From contig JADGJA010000094.1 of the NCBI GenBank assembly GCA_027596035.1, positions 1-43,663 of the forward strand: a stretch of 43,663 bases of DNA. Reading direction: 5' to 3'. Position numbers and translations under genes: made by a program. Numbering within the stretch: position 1 is the first letter of the stretch; each line of letters begins with the position of its first letter. The notes under the pieces are model-generated. The model was not told where the DNA came from and searched no databases. It saw only the letters and a program-made list of their open reading frames with translations. Shown one piece after another: positions 22,173 to 31,263 of this stretch. This DNA is from Thoreauomyces humboldtii (lineage: Eukaryota; Chytridiomycota; Chytridiomycetes; Spizellomycetales; Powellomycetaceae).

Positions 22173-23365
22173 ATGTCTGCTCTATCCGTCACAAGTTCTC
22201 TGCGTCTCCAGATGGGGCGAAGCATCCTGAAGAGGTCCACCGCACCCGTGCGGCTGCTGCAGAGCGCGTCGGCGAAGCACGGCTCAGACTATGTCAAGAT
22301 CGTAGAGGTAGGTAAGTCACTCTTCCGTGATTTCTCAAAGCGAAGGAGTCATGCCAAGTACTCATGCTCTTACGTTGTTGCCCAGGTCCCCGAGACGGTC
22401 TCCAGAACGAAAAGACCATCCTACCTGCAGCCACAAAGATCGCTTTCGTCGACAAGCTCGCTTCCACCGGTCTCCCCGTGGTAGAGGCCACCTCCTTCGT
22501 GTCACCAAAGTGGGTGCCCCAGATGGCCGACGCAGCGACCGTCCTGTCTGGCATCGCGAGACGCAAGGACGTCTCGTATCCCGTCCTCACGCCCAACCTG
22601 CAAGGCTTCGAGGCGGCGCTCAAGTGCCAAGGCGGTGTCCAGGAGGTCGCCATCTTCGGTGCCGCGAGCGAGGCGTTCAGTCAGAAGAACATTAATTGTT
22701 CCATCGAGGAGAGCTTGAGGAGGTTCGAAGGTGTCTGCGCGAGAGCGAAGGAGGAGGGCGTCAAGGTTCGAGGGTGAGTGATTCCATGTCCGTTTGCCGA
22801 ACACATTTGTCCGAAGTGCGCTCATGTCCTTGACAACATCTCATCACGGCTCTTTCTCTCTCACGACATCAGCTACGTCTCAGTCGTCCTCGGCTGTCCA
22901 TACTCGGGTCACGTCCCTCCCGAAAAGGTGGCGGACGTCGCCCGTCAGCTGCTCGACATGGGTTGCTACGAGATCTCCCTCGGAGACACGATCGGTGTCG
23001 GGAACGCCAAGTCCATGTCGGAGATGCTCGAAGTGGTCAAGCGGAAGGTCCCGGTGGAACAGCTCGCGGTCCACTGTCACGACACGTACGGTCAGGCCGT
23101 CGCCAACATCCTCATGGCGATCCAGCAGGGCGTCAGGGTCGTGGACAGTTCCGTCGCGGGACTCGGAGGGTGTCCGTACGCGAAGGGTGCTTCCGGTAAC
23201 GTGGCCACGGAGGACGTCCTCTACCTGCTGCAAGGACTCGGCATGGAGACGCACGTCAGGCTGCCGGAGGTCATCGCTGTCGGCAATTGGATCTCCGAGC
23301 AGCTCAACCGTCCCAATGGGTCCAAAGTCGCGGCAGCGCTGACCAGGTCCCCCGCCAAATTGTAG
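22173..23365 (+). CDS. HMGCL: Hydroxymethylglutaryl-CoA lyase
   Basis: Splits HMG-CoA into acetyl-CoA and acetoacetate, the last step of leucine breakdown. Exons 22173-22311, 22386-22773 and 22873-23365 join in frame to 339 aa. Residues 1-35 are basic and Ser/Leu-rich, a likely mitochondrial presequence. Family motifs follow: [12 protein letters not shown] (split by intron 1, catalytic Arg-Asp), [35 protein letters not shown] (metal-binding His) and the signature [14 protein letters not shown] with the active-site Cys. The protein ends in Ala-Lys-Leu, a type-1 peroxisomal targeting signal, matching the dual mitochondrial/peroxisomal location of the mammalian enzyme (-CKL). It is divergent from eL38. 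Confidence 0.96.
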
Positions 23366-24140
23366 ATAGAGAAGGACGGGTCATGTCTGTAAAAGTTGTG
23401 GCTAGCCAGCATCCTTTTGTAGAAAACGCATTGAACTGAAGATGCATCGGAGCGAGCCTTTTCACGTTCCCTCAGTGCCTGGGCAGAAGATGCGAACAGA
23501 CGCTATGCAACAGTTCCAGCTGTGTTCGACACCTGCCGCCCGAAATCGTGTCGGGACTTCCTGGCAATACGTTCATGCATGTACCATCCGGTCCTTGCTC
23601 GGCAGGATTGCCAGGCAAGTATCTTCTAAGACCCAAATCTGCGGTCACTGAAGTCGGTTTGCCGAAGAGCTGTCGAAACCGGCATTGTTATGATAACCGG
23701 GATCGCAAGACTGCAACGCTTACCGCAACCCTATCCTTGGGACTATGCGAAGCAATCTTTGAGATCTTCGCCTGCTGTCGCTTCTTCTGAACCTCCTCAA
23801 CCTTCAGCTCTGCAGGGGTTTTGTTTCGTCGTGCGGATGGACGGGAGGAATTCACATCGGAAGCCGACGTGGACGTTGTTGGATCCGTCGTCGAGATGGC
23901 ATGGAAATACCCTCGTCTTTATGGTGCTTGGACGCAGCGTTTGTCAAAGCTTCGTTGTGTGGCTTCGATGATTTTTTGGATTTCTTTCTACAGGGAAGCT
24001 GTTCGCATTAGCGATGAAGTGGTCCCGACTTTGGTAAACTCGTGAGCTATCGTTCTTTATACTTCCTGATGAGGATCCCCTGAGCTTGAGAGTTCCCCCC
24101 GCAAAGAGGTACGATTTTCTGACACCCACACTGAACAAAC
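23366..24140. other. Intergenic region without a supported gene
   Basis: 3' flank of HMG-CoA lyase and start of a gene-poor interval. Short open frames on the plus strand lack domains. An imperfect inverted repeat (CCTGGCAAT near 23560 and ATTGCCAGG near 23609) is present. Confidence 0.5.
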
Positions 24141-24142
24141 CA

Positions 24143-24175
24143 GAGGAAGTGGCGCAGTGGTTCATATGTCTCGAC
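24143..24175 (+). other. tRNA-like A-box fragment cut by the assembly gap
   Basis: TGGCGCAGTGG (24150-24160) fits the tRNA A-box consensus, but the D-arm does not close and the sequence is broken by ambiguous bases 15 nt later. It may be a tRNA-derived repeat or a tRNA 5' remnant. Confidence 0.3.
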
Positions 24176-24185
24176 NNNNNNNNNN
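24176..24185. other. Assembly gap (10 Ns)
   Basis: Ten N bases, probably a placeholder of arbitrary length. A 13-base C homopolymer follows at 24211-24223. Both suggest sequence that was hard to assemble. Confidence 0.98.
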
Positions 24186-24297
24186 CGCTTGGTTTAATTT
24201 GGTCGCCCCTCCCCCCCCCCCCCACGTCTCCCTTGCGCAGCAAACGAGGCTTCTCTCGCCTTATCACGCGCATGCTATTTCCCGTCAACAAGAAAAA

Positions 24298-24515
24298 CAA
24301 CTGAATGGCTCAGTGGTTAGTGCGTGCTCCAGCTCACCTGGAGCACACGGGTTCGAACCCGTGGGTCTTACTCTCGGACCAGTTAAACGGAGGGAGCCCC
24401 TGAGGAGACGTCCTCAGCCAGACGTGGCTTCAGACGTGCATATGAGTTAATGCAGCTACACCCGTCCAAAGCCGGGGACCTCAACAAGAGGGATGCAGAT
24501 GGGCCTAAGTTTTTT
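24298..24515 (+). ncRNA. Putative Pol III unit / tRNA-derived (SINE-like) element
   Basis: TGGCTCAGTGG (24306-24316) fits the A box and GGGTTCGAACCC (24349-24360) fits the B box. The first bases are 44 nt apart, exactly the spacing of tRNA positions 8 and 52. A long hairpin TGCTCCAG/CTGGAGCA (24325-24345) sits where an anticodon arm would be, but it lacks a normal 7-base loop with U33. The acceptor ends (AACTGAA against GGTCTTA) do not pair, so it is not a working tRNA. Six Ts at 24510-24515 could end Pol III transcription, giving a transcript of about 210 nt. A tRNA-derived SINE or a novel Pol III RNA fits best. Confidence 0.4.
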
Positions 24516-24983
24516 CTTTCGAGCTTTTTTTATTTCGATCACTTGTGGTTCACCTGGTCTATTGCTTGTCTATCGATAACTTCATCTAGCTGCCTTCCTG
24601 CGAACCCAAGCTATTCTGCATAATGGGATGACTGACGAGCTTGCTGAGAATGGAGACAGAAACACCGAGCGCATCAAAAGGTTGTTTTAGCGGTGAATCC
24701 AACGGCATAACCTTTTTTTGGACCCGTAAGCCAACGAAAGACAGAATGGCCATGCTATTGTGACGGCCACTGACACACCTTCTTCAGCTTACAATCTCCT
24801 TCCTTGACCTTCCTGACTCCAATGTCTGATTCTTTCCGGGCTGTCACGTTCCTTTTGATCAGCAGGCAGGGCATCCCATCTCAAGCTGCACTGCCCATTC
24901 CGACAGGCTTGCCGTGCCGTGCCTCGTTTCTCTCCGGGATGATGCCGCGATCATTGTCGCATGGCCTACAGACCTCAGAACTC
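24516..24983. other. Upstream region of the Gly-rich repeat gene
   Basis: No gene is seen. It probably holds the promoter of the Gly-rich gene. Confidence 0.5.
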
Positions 24984-24990
24984 TATAAAA
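24984..24990 (+). promoter_or_regulatory. TATA box (TATAAAA)
   Basis: A canonical TATAAAA 138 bp upstream of the ATG at 25128, fitting a strong inducible promoter for the secreted repeat protein. Confidence 0.65.
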
Positions 24991-25127
24991 AGCGGAGTTG
25001 GAAGACGAACTCCCCGATCATCAAGCCAACTGTCACGCATCGCAATCGCATTCATACAAACCACCGTTCACTGAAAACACATTCGTCCTCGATACTTCGC
25101 ACCCCTCTTTCTACATCTTCGGCAACC

Positions 25128-25484
25128 ATGAAGCTCTCTCTTTTGATTCTCTCCGCGGGTCTCGCTTCTCCTTTCCTACTGACAGTAGCGTCTCCCGTTC
25201 CTGAAGCCGGAACGGCTTCCGCCGCGGTGGTCGAGACGGCATCGGTTTCGGACAGCTCGGAAGTAGCCGTTGCCGACGACAACACCGACGGTGTGGACGA
25301 TGCTGGATGGGGAGGCAAGGGATGGGGCGGTTACGGTGGCTACGGAAAGGGCGGATGGGGAGGTTACGGTGGTTACGGCAAGAAAGGCGGCTATTACCTT
25401 GCCACTCGTGATGACGATGCCTCGGATGTAGCTGTTGCTGACGACAACGATGTCGATGACGCTGGATGGGGAGGCAAGGGCTGA
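25128..25484 (+). CDS. Secreted Gly/Tyr/Trp-rich repeat protein, short form up to the first in-frame stop
   Basis: The ATG in CAACCATGAAG opens a 118-aa frame that ends at TGA 25482-25484. Residues 1-20 are a signal peptide (MKLSLLILSAGLAS). A proline-containing Ala/Ser/Val pro-region follows, and then a repeat module: an acidic block (EVAVADDN, VDDAGWGGKG), a Gly-Tyr-Gly/Gly-Trp-Gly array, and KKGGYYLATRD. The second module is cut by the TGA. Lys-Lys pairs at module ends could be processing sites. Similar Gly/Tyr-rich secreted proteins are cell-wall, adhesive or antimicrobial-like, but no family is certain. The open frame resumes straight after the stop (see the next entry). Confidence 0.6.
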   Translation: MKLSLLILSAGLASPFLLTVASPVPEAGTASAAVVETASVSDSSEVAVADDNTDGVDDAGWGGKGWGGYGGYGKGGWGGYGGYGKKGGYYLATRDDDASDVAVADDNDVDDAGWGGKG

Positions 25485-25826
25485 GGTTACGGTGGCTACG
25501 GAAAGGGCGGATGGGGCGGCAAGGGTTGGGGCGGTTACGGCGGTTACGGAAAAGGCCGATGGGGAGGCTACGGCGGCTACGGCAAGAAGGGCGGCTATTA
25601 CCTTGCCACCCGTGACGAGAACGCCTCGAATGTGGCTGTTGCCGACGACGACAGCTTTGACGATGCCGGGTGGGGAGGAAAGGGCGAATGGGGCGGCTAC
25701 GGCGGTTATGGTAAGGGGGGATGGGGCGGCTACGGTGGCTATGGCAAGGGAGGATGGGGAGGTTACGGCAAAAAGGCAGGGTACGGAGGCTATGGCAAGA
25801 AAGGAGGATAGGGCGGCTACTACTAG
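25485..25826 (+). pseudogene. In-frame continuation of the Gly-rich repeat gene beyond TGA and TAG stops
   Basis: Directly after TGA 25482-25484 the same frame stays open for 108 codons and encodes the rest of module 2 and a full module 3 (KKGGYYLATRDE, NVAVADDDS, DDAGWGGKGEWGGYGGYG). It then meets TAG at 25809-25811, is followed by Gly-Gly-Tyr-Tyr, and finally stops at TAG 25824-25826. Both internal stops sit where the repeat has a TGG (Trp) codon, so each needs only one G-to-A change. This suggests recent nonsense mutations in an otherwise intact three-module gene. Readthrough, splicing or sequencing error are alternatives. Confidence 0.6.
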
Positions 25827-26155
25827 GCAGTAGGAGCTAAGTCTGGTTATAACAGTCGTTGGAAATAAGAGCCAGTCATGTCTGTCCTGATCGCGCTCGT
25901 CTGTACTCTTTGGCCTTGGCCCGAACCCGTTTGCCATCATTGCCGCATCCTTGCTTGCTCTTGCTGCCGAGGTCCTTGGGCCACGGTCTTGGCGGACATA
26001 CCGGTAGTGCTTTCTGAAGGTCCTTCGCAGACGAGGAGCTGTCAGGAACAGTGTTGCTGCATCCGCAGCGGCATCGTCAGCCTCGTTAGCGGAAGGAAAG
26101 TCCAGGATTGTCGGACACACCGTCCCTGAAAGACGACCAACTTTTCCCACGCCGC
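25827..26155. other. Intergenic between Gly-rich gene and spastin-like gene
   Basis: 3' flank and promoter. No gene is seen. Confidence 0.5.
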
Positions 26156-28419
26156 ATGCCAATGACAAGAGGCAATTGTTGGCAAGAGATGCAGAGTTGG
26201 CTGCGAGGTCTATTGGGAATCACCCGGCTCTCACCATCACTGGAACAGGCAAATCTTACAGCAGTCGACTGGCTCATCGCATTCGCCAGACTTGTTACGT
26301 TCGTGGGACTTCCCGCTTTCCTCGCATACGCTTATAGTTGGACCAAAAGACAGTCGTCTCCGTCAGCACTTCCTTCTTCACTTGTTGCGCCTGCAACCAA
26401 GAAGCTTCAGCCTGAAAAGCAGGGAGCGAGAACTGTCACGAAGTCCGTTACCCAACCCATTCACTCTCGCGAACCGGAACTGTCGGTCGGTGAATCACAA
26501 CCAGCGAGCCGCCCCGCAGAACAACCAGCTGCGGCCCCTCCCAGCCCAGCCATGCTTCGACCGGAACCCCGAACCTCCTTGCTACAAAAGCATAAACTTC
26601 TGGCGGAGCACGCATTCAAGCTCACCACTGCCGGGTTGGACTTCGATGACGCCGGAGATACAAAGGCAGCATTGAGAAAGTATCAGGAGGGTGCCCAGGC
26701 TTTTAAAGATGCCATCGGATTGTCGTTACCTAACGCTTCCGAAAGGTATGACTATCGTCATCATGAATTAAGACGGACAGCGTTCCCTGATACGCCGCGC
26801 TTCCGTTGAAAGGTTGAAAGCAGAGCCACTGAATCAGAAGATGCGCGGGAATCTGGAAATCATCGAAGATAGGATAAATCGAATCGAAGACCAAGGTCCA
26901 TTATTATAACTGTTATGGAAGCATGCTTCATGTGCTCATGTTGAGAATATGCAGAAATGGCCACTCGAATGCCGGCGAAGGCCACAAAATCTGCATCAAC
27001 ACGACCGTCAGGTCGCAAAACCCCTTCATCCGTTGCATCAACCGGAGCTCGACCACGGTCGGGGAAATCTGCTTCTGCCGAACCTGTCGCAGCCGCAAAG
27101 CCTAGCTTGCGCAATGTGGATAAGACAATGGCTGACCGAATCCTCAACGAAGTGGTTGTCAACAGGCCAGGCATCAAGTGGGACGACATAGGCAGGTACC
27201 CGCCCAAGCATTGCGTTCTGTATCCTGGAACAACGAAGCGTTCTGACTGTCTGCTTTTGCTTTGTCTTATAGTTGGCCTCGACGGCGCCAAGGCCGCGTT
27301 GCATGAAATTGTTATCCTGCCCACATTGCGACCTGAACTGTTCACTGGATTACGAAGTCCTGCAAAAGGTAACTAGGTGGTGAATCTAGGAACCAGGAGT
27401 GAATCTTGTCTAATTCGTTAGATAGGCGTTCTGCTTTTCGGACCTCCGGGAACCGGAAAAACTATGTGCGCGCAGGCCGTGGCTGGAGAAAGCAAAGCGA
27501 CGTTCTTCTCCATCAGTGCTTCTACACTTACGTCGAAATACGTGGGCGAGGGCGAGAAGATGGTTAGGACCCTCTTTGAGATGGCGCGACAGCTTCAGCC
27601 TTCCGTCATCTTCATAGACGAGATCGATTCCATCATGACGGCAAGAAGCGATTCCGAACATGAAGCATCTCGTCGCTTGAAAACAGAGTTTCTTTTGCAG
27701 TTTGATGGACTAGGCACGAATCCAAAGGACCGTTTACTTGTATTGGCCGCAACGAACAGGCCTCAGGAGCTGGTAAGGTTTCTCAGGCGTCGTCCTCAAA
27801 GGTTCGAGTGGCTGATTCCTGTTATCCTGCTGTCAGGACGAGGCGGCTCTCCGAAGACTGGTAAGTGTTGTGCTCTCAGGAACGTCGACGGTCTTCGGTT
27901 GGGTTCAGACGACGAGGAGTCTAAACTCTTTATTCAGGTCAAACGCATCTACATTCCACTCCCAGAACCTCCGACAAGAAAAGCCTTGATCGAGTCGCTC
28001 CTTCGGGGACACAAGCACAGTTTAGCCGGATCGGGTATTACGCAAGTCGTTCGGCTCACCGAAGGTACAGCTGCAATGGCGCCCTTTCTTCTCGCTTTCT
28101 TGCTAACGTATTACTTTTCTCACTTCAGGCTATTCCGGCAGCGACATGGCAGCATTAGGTAAGGACGAACTTCCTTCGCATCGCTCTCTACTAAATCTTG
28201 GACTGATACCCCGTTGTCTCTTGCATAGCCCGCGAGGCAGCATTAGGTCCCATCCGAGAACTCGGACGCAAGCTCGTATCGACTCCCGCCGAAGACATCA
28301 GGCCCATCTCCCTTAACGACTTTGTCACAGCCCTCCGAGTCATCCGACCATCCGTGTCTCCCGGGAGCTTGAAGCAGTATTTGGATTGGAACAAGAATTA
28401 TGGGACGGATGGAACGTAG
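26156..28419 (+). CDS. Spastin-like microtubule-severing AAA ATPase (membrane segment + MIT + AAA)
   Basis: Nine exons join in frame to 574 aa: 26156-26745, 26813-26895, 26955-27191, 27273-27368, 27426-27772, 27837-27860, 27938-28064, 28129-28158 and 28229-28419. Residues about 37-60 are hydrophobic ([20 protein letters not shown]), like the membrane hairpin of spastin M1. An MIT-type helical bundle follows (about 145-225, [11 protein letters not shown] through [11 protein letters not shown]). The AAA domain has Walker A GPPGTGKT, Walker [10 protein letters not shown], sensor AATNRPQEL, then DEAALRRL and [10 protein letters not shown], and a C-terminal Vps4/spastin-type helix. Exons of 24 and 30 nt encode the arginine-finger and GYSGSDMAA parts. 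Intron 3 must use a GC donor, and intron 2 has a weak GTCCAT donor. Microtubule severing at membranes is inferred from the family. Confidence 0.88.
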
Positions 28420-28634
28420 CTACCATTTCTGCTTGTCCTTCTCAGCTCAAGGTTTTCAATTGTCATCTCACCCATTATAGTGCCGGAACGCGCTCTACTC
28501 GTCTCGTCAGAAATATCTTTGGCGATCGTTTAGCACTGTAACTCCAAAAAGTATCTATTCCTTATGTCCCGTCTAGTTTAGTCTACTCTATACATCCCAT
28601 CGAACTGACGGTTCATACGCAAGTCAGCATGCAG

Positions 28635-29757
28635 TTACGCATCGCAAAGCTCCTTTTCCCCAGCCCAATAATTCACGAACAATTCTGTAAATAGGGGGTG
28701 GCTGTCGGGGTTGGCGTTGACAAGTCTCGATTGTCCGTTAGACCATGGCTTTCCGTCTGAAAACATGGACGAGTCGGTCAGCACAATCTCATAGCATGAC
28801 GGAAGGGAAGTACTCACATCCACCCATCGGCGCCTCACTGAAGTGGACGTAGGAAGCTTTCGTGGCCAGCTCATCGATCGTCCAGGATCCAAACACACCC
28901 TCGATGCTCTTTCCGTTCGCCTTGAACTGGCCGTTCAGGACAGCCAGGGTTCCGGGAAGGAGGGAGACAGTGTTTTTGAAGGCTTCGTTGGCAATGTCCA
29001 TGTCGTACAGAACCTTCCCGTTCTTTCTTGGCGCGTTCGCGAGCTTCATCTGGACGTCGTAGAGGGTCACCGACGGTTCGATGACGTACATCGTCGATTG
29101 GAAGAAGCCTGGTTGATCAGTTAGCCAGAAGGCGCGGGGAGCGTAGAGTGGCGCCGAGGGGAGGTCGAAGAGATGGTCGAGGGGCTTGAGGACAGTTCTG
29201 ATGACCGGAGGTTTTGTTAGCATGATCGGTCGGATGAGACCACACCTGAGAGCTCCCTTCAACACCTACCCGTCGACATCCAACACGATGATCCTGTCAA
29301 ACTCCGTCATCTTGAAGACCTCGATACGGGTGAGAGAGTCGCGCCAAGTAGGGTCGGTCGTCTCGGTCGACGTGACGGTCACGGGGTCGATCCGGACTCC
29401 GAACTTGGTGAGCTGGTTCAATCGATTTCGTGACACGTCTGCTGTCACGAGAGCGACAACCGAGACACCCTTTCGGATCCCGCCCGCCTTCTGCATCGAC
29501 TGAACGAGGACCATCGCAGCGCAAGCATATTGGTCCGTCGTGATATAAAAAACGTATGCTAGTTTCCGTGTGTCCACAGAACTGGAGCGGCTGGCCCATG
29601 TGAGGACGGTGGAGATAGGGGTGCGGTGGGATGTAAGCGCAGCAGAGCCTGCTCGGTTCGGGAGAGGGTATATTTGAAGCGTCAGGAGCAAAAGAAGCGC
29701 GATGGTAACGAGAAAACCGAGGCGAATCAGCCGTTGATGAGATATTTTGGAAACCAT
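28635..29757 (-). CDS. Type II membrane glycosyltransferase, GT8 (glycogenin/GNT1-like)
   Basis: Exons 29757-29270, 29197-28818 and 28756-28635 join in frame to 329 aa. Residues about 10-30 are a hydrophobic signal-anchor (LVTIALLLLLTLQIYPL) after a basic start, the topology of a Golgi enzyme. The catalytic domain begins YVFYITTDQYACAAMVLVQS. The metal-binding DxD motif is DVDG (about 160-163), split by intron 1 and followed by VLKPLDHLF, a hallmark of GT8 glycogenin-like transferases. Later come GTLAVLNGQF and HFSEAPMGGYGKPW. It likely transfers a sugar from a nucleotide-sugar donor to glycans or proteins in the Golgi. Fungal N-acetylglucosaminyltransferase GNT1 is a plausible relative, but the donor is not determined. 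Confidence 0.85.
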
Positions 29758-30272
29758 TGCGGAGGATTTCTGGAATATAGAGTTGTGGAGGGGGAATCGT
29801 GGCTTTCACGACCCTTTTGATACGTCGATCGTGGCGTGCGAGGGGCGGTCGGTACAGCTGTAGCATCGTTTGCGGCGACGAAAGAGAGAGGCGAAAATAG
29901 ATACAGCACCTAATACCGGACCGTAAAAGACCGTAAAAAGTTTACGGCAGGTGTACGGTAACAGTAGGCGAGTTTTGACAGGCAGTTTCGCAAACTCCGA
30001 CCTGTCACCCTGAGGCTGTGTTGCTACATGTGTACCGTACGTTCGTCGGGACCGAGAGCGTACCGCTACCATAAATGTGGTCGAAGCAAGAAAACGTGCT
30101 TGCGGCATATTTGTCGGCGGCTGTCATACCCGCATGGGTTGACGTTCTTCGATTCTGATGTGCGCTGACGATCAGCGGAAGGCTGTGGGTCGGGCAACTG
30201 TGTACAAAAGCTGAGTGCCTTTGAATATCCCGAGCAATCGACACACGCAGCTTGTACTTACTTTTCTGCACG
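29758..30272. promoter_or_regulatory. Divergent promoter with CCGTAAA motif cluster
   Basis: 515 bp between the GT8 gene (-) and a secreted-protein gene (+). It contains two direct copies of CCGTAAAA (29921-29928, 29931-29938) and an inverted copy TTTACGG (29941-29947), with further TACGGTA- and TACCGTA-like words nearby. It looks like a transcription factor site cluster. The factor is unknown. Confidence 0.4.
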
Positions 30273-31055
30273 ATGCTCATCAAGTCCGTTATCCTTGCAG
30301 GCTTTGCTACCCTTTCTTTGGCGTCCCCGCTCGTCTCGCGCGGGTCCGTGAGCAACGGAATTGAATGCATAGAAACCAACGGTGGTGTGAAAACAGCGAC
30401 ATGGTGGATTGACCAGGACACTGTAACGAACCCGATGATTTATCTCCCTTCTCGCAAAGGATACCAACTCATCCCGCCAGTATTTTAGGACCTCAAGGAC
30501 AGCAGCGACCTCATCCACCACCCAGTCTACAACAAAACCTTCTCCACAGCCTGTCAATGCGGCGATGCCATCCGAGCGGCCTCTGGTCCTCAAGCTCCTC
30601 TCTTCGTATGGAACTCCATCACCAAGGGATGCTACCCGAAGGGCATCACGAACACCCCGGCTCCCGTGTCCGAGAACAAACCTTACCAAACCCTCCTGAT
30701 GCCCAACGAAGTGTATCCATCTGGTCAGTTCTACTCCTCCGGAAACGGGATGGAGTGGACCGCCACGACCAACGGTGCGAGGTGCTTGCAAATCGAGATG
30801 GGTTCGGGTGACCAGCAGCCGGATACGGTCGCATGTCAGAAAATCGTCTCGAACAATGTCGCTTGGGATTACGGAGTGTTCTTCGGTGGTGAGTTGTGAG
30901 GGTGACTAGACGAAGTGGTTCTTGATTGCGTTACGAAACGCTCAACACCCTCCGTTTACATTTGTGTAGGACCAGAGTGGGGCTCCATCTGTTACCTTTG
31001 CACCTACGACAAGAATGCCAAGGGACAGGTTCTCGGTTACCAGATGCTGCACTGA
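30273..31055 (+). CDS. Small secreted protein of unknown function
   Basis: Exons 30273-30422, 30489-30888 and 30970-31055 join in frame to 211 aa. Residues 1-18 form a clear signal peptide (MLIKSVILAGFATLSLAS). The mature part has several Cys (ECIE, TACQCGD, GCYPKG, ARCLQ, ACQK, SICYLCTYD) and many Gly/Asn/Thr. That composition fits a disulfide-stabilised extracellular protein. No catalytic motif is visible and I do not recognise a family. The first intron ends TATTTTAG, and its donor GTAACG is weak, so the 5' junction is the least certain part. It is convergent with RKI1. Confidence 0.7.
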
Positions 31056-31263
31056 TCCCACGTACACTTCATAACAACATCTCTTGGTTTCTTACGCTCG
31101 GGAATGATTAACATGGCTGCATCTTCTTTCCGAACATCAAATATGAGTATAGCGTGTATACGGGCTGGATTAGGACGAGGCAATCATGGAATCCTAATAC
31201 TTGGCACGAAGTCCTCCTGACGAGGATCTTCGATGCGGCTAAAACCTAGACTCCCGCTGACGC

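Noticed and set aside
24298..24372. Functional tRNA gene
   Set aside because: The A and B boxes are correctly spaced, but the acceptor ends do not pair, the anticodon arm lacks a U33 loop and the T stem has mismatches.
25176..26168. 330-aa open frame on the minus strand opposite the Gly-rich gene
   Set aside because: It is the antisense of Gly/Tyr repeats. Its Ala/Ser/Val composition simply mirrors the repeat codons and it lacks any domain.
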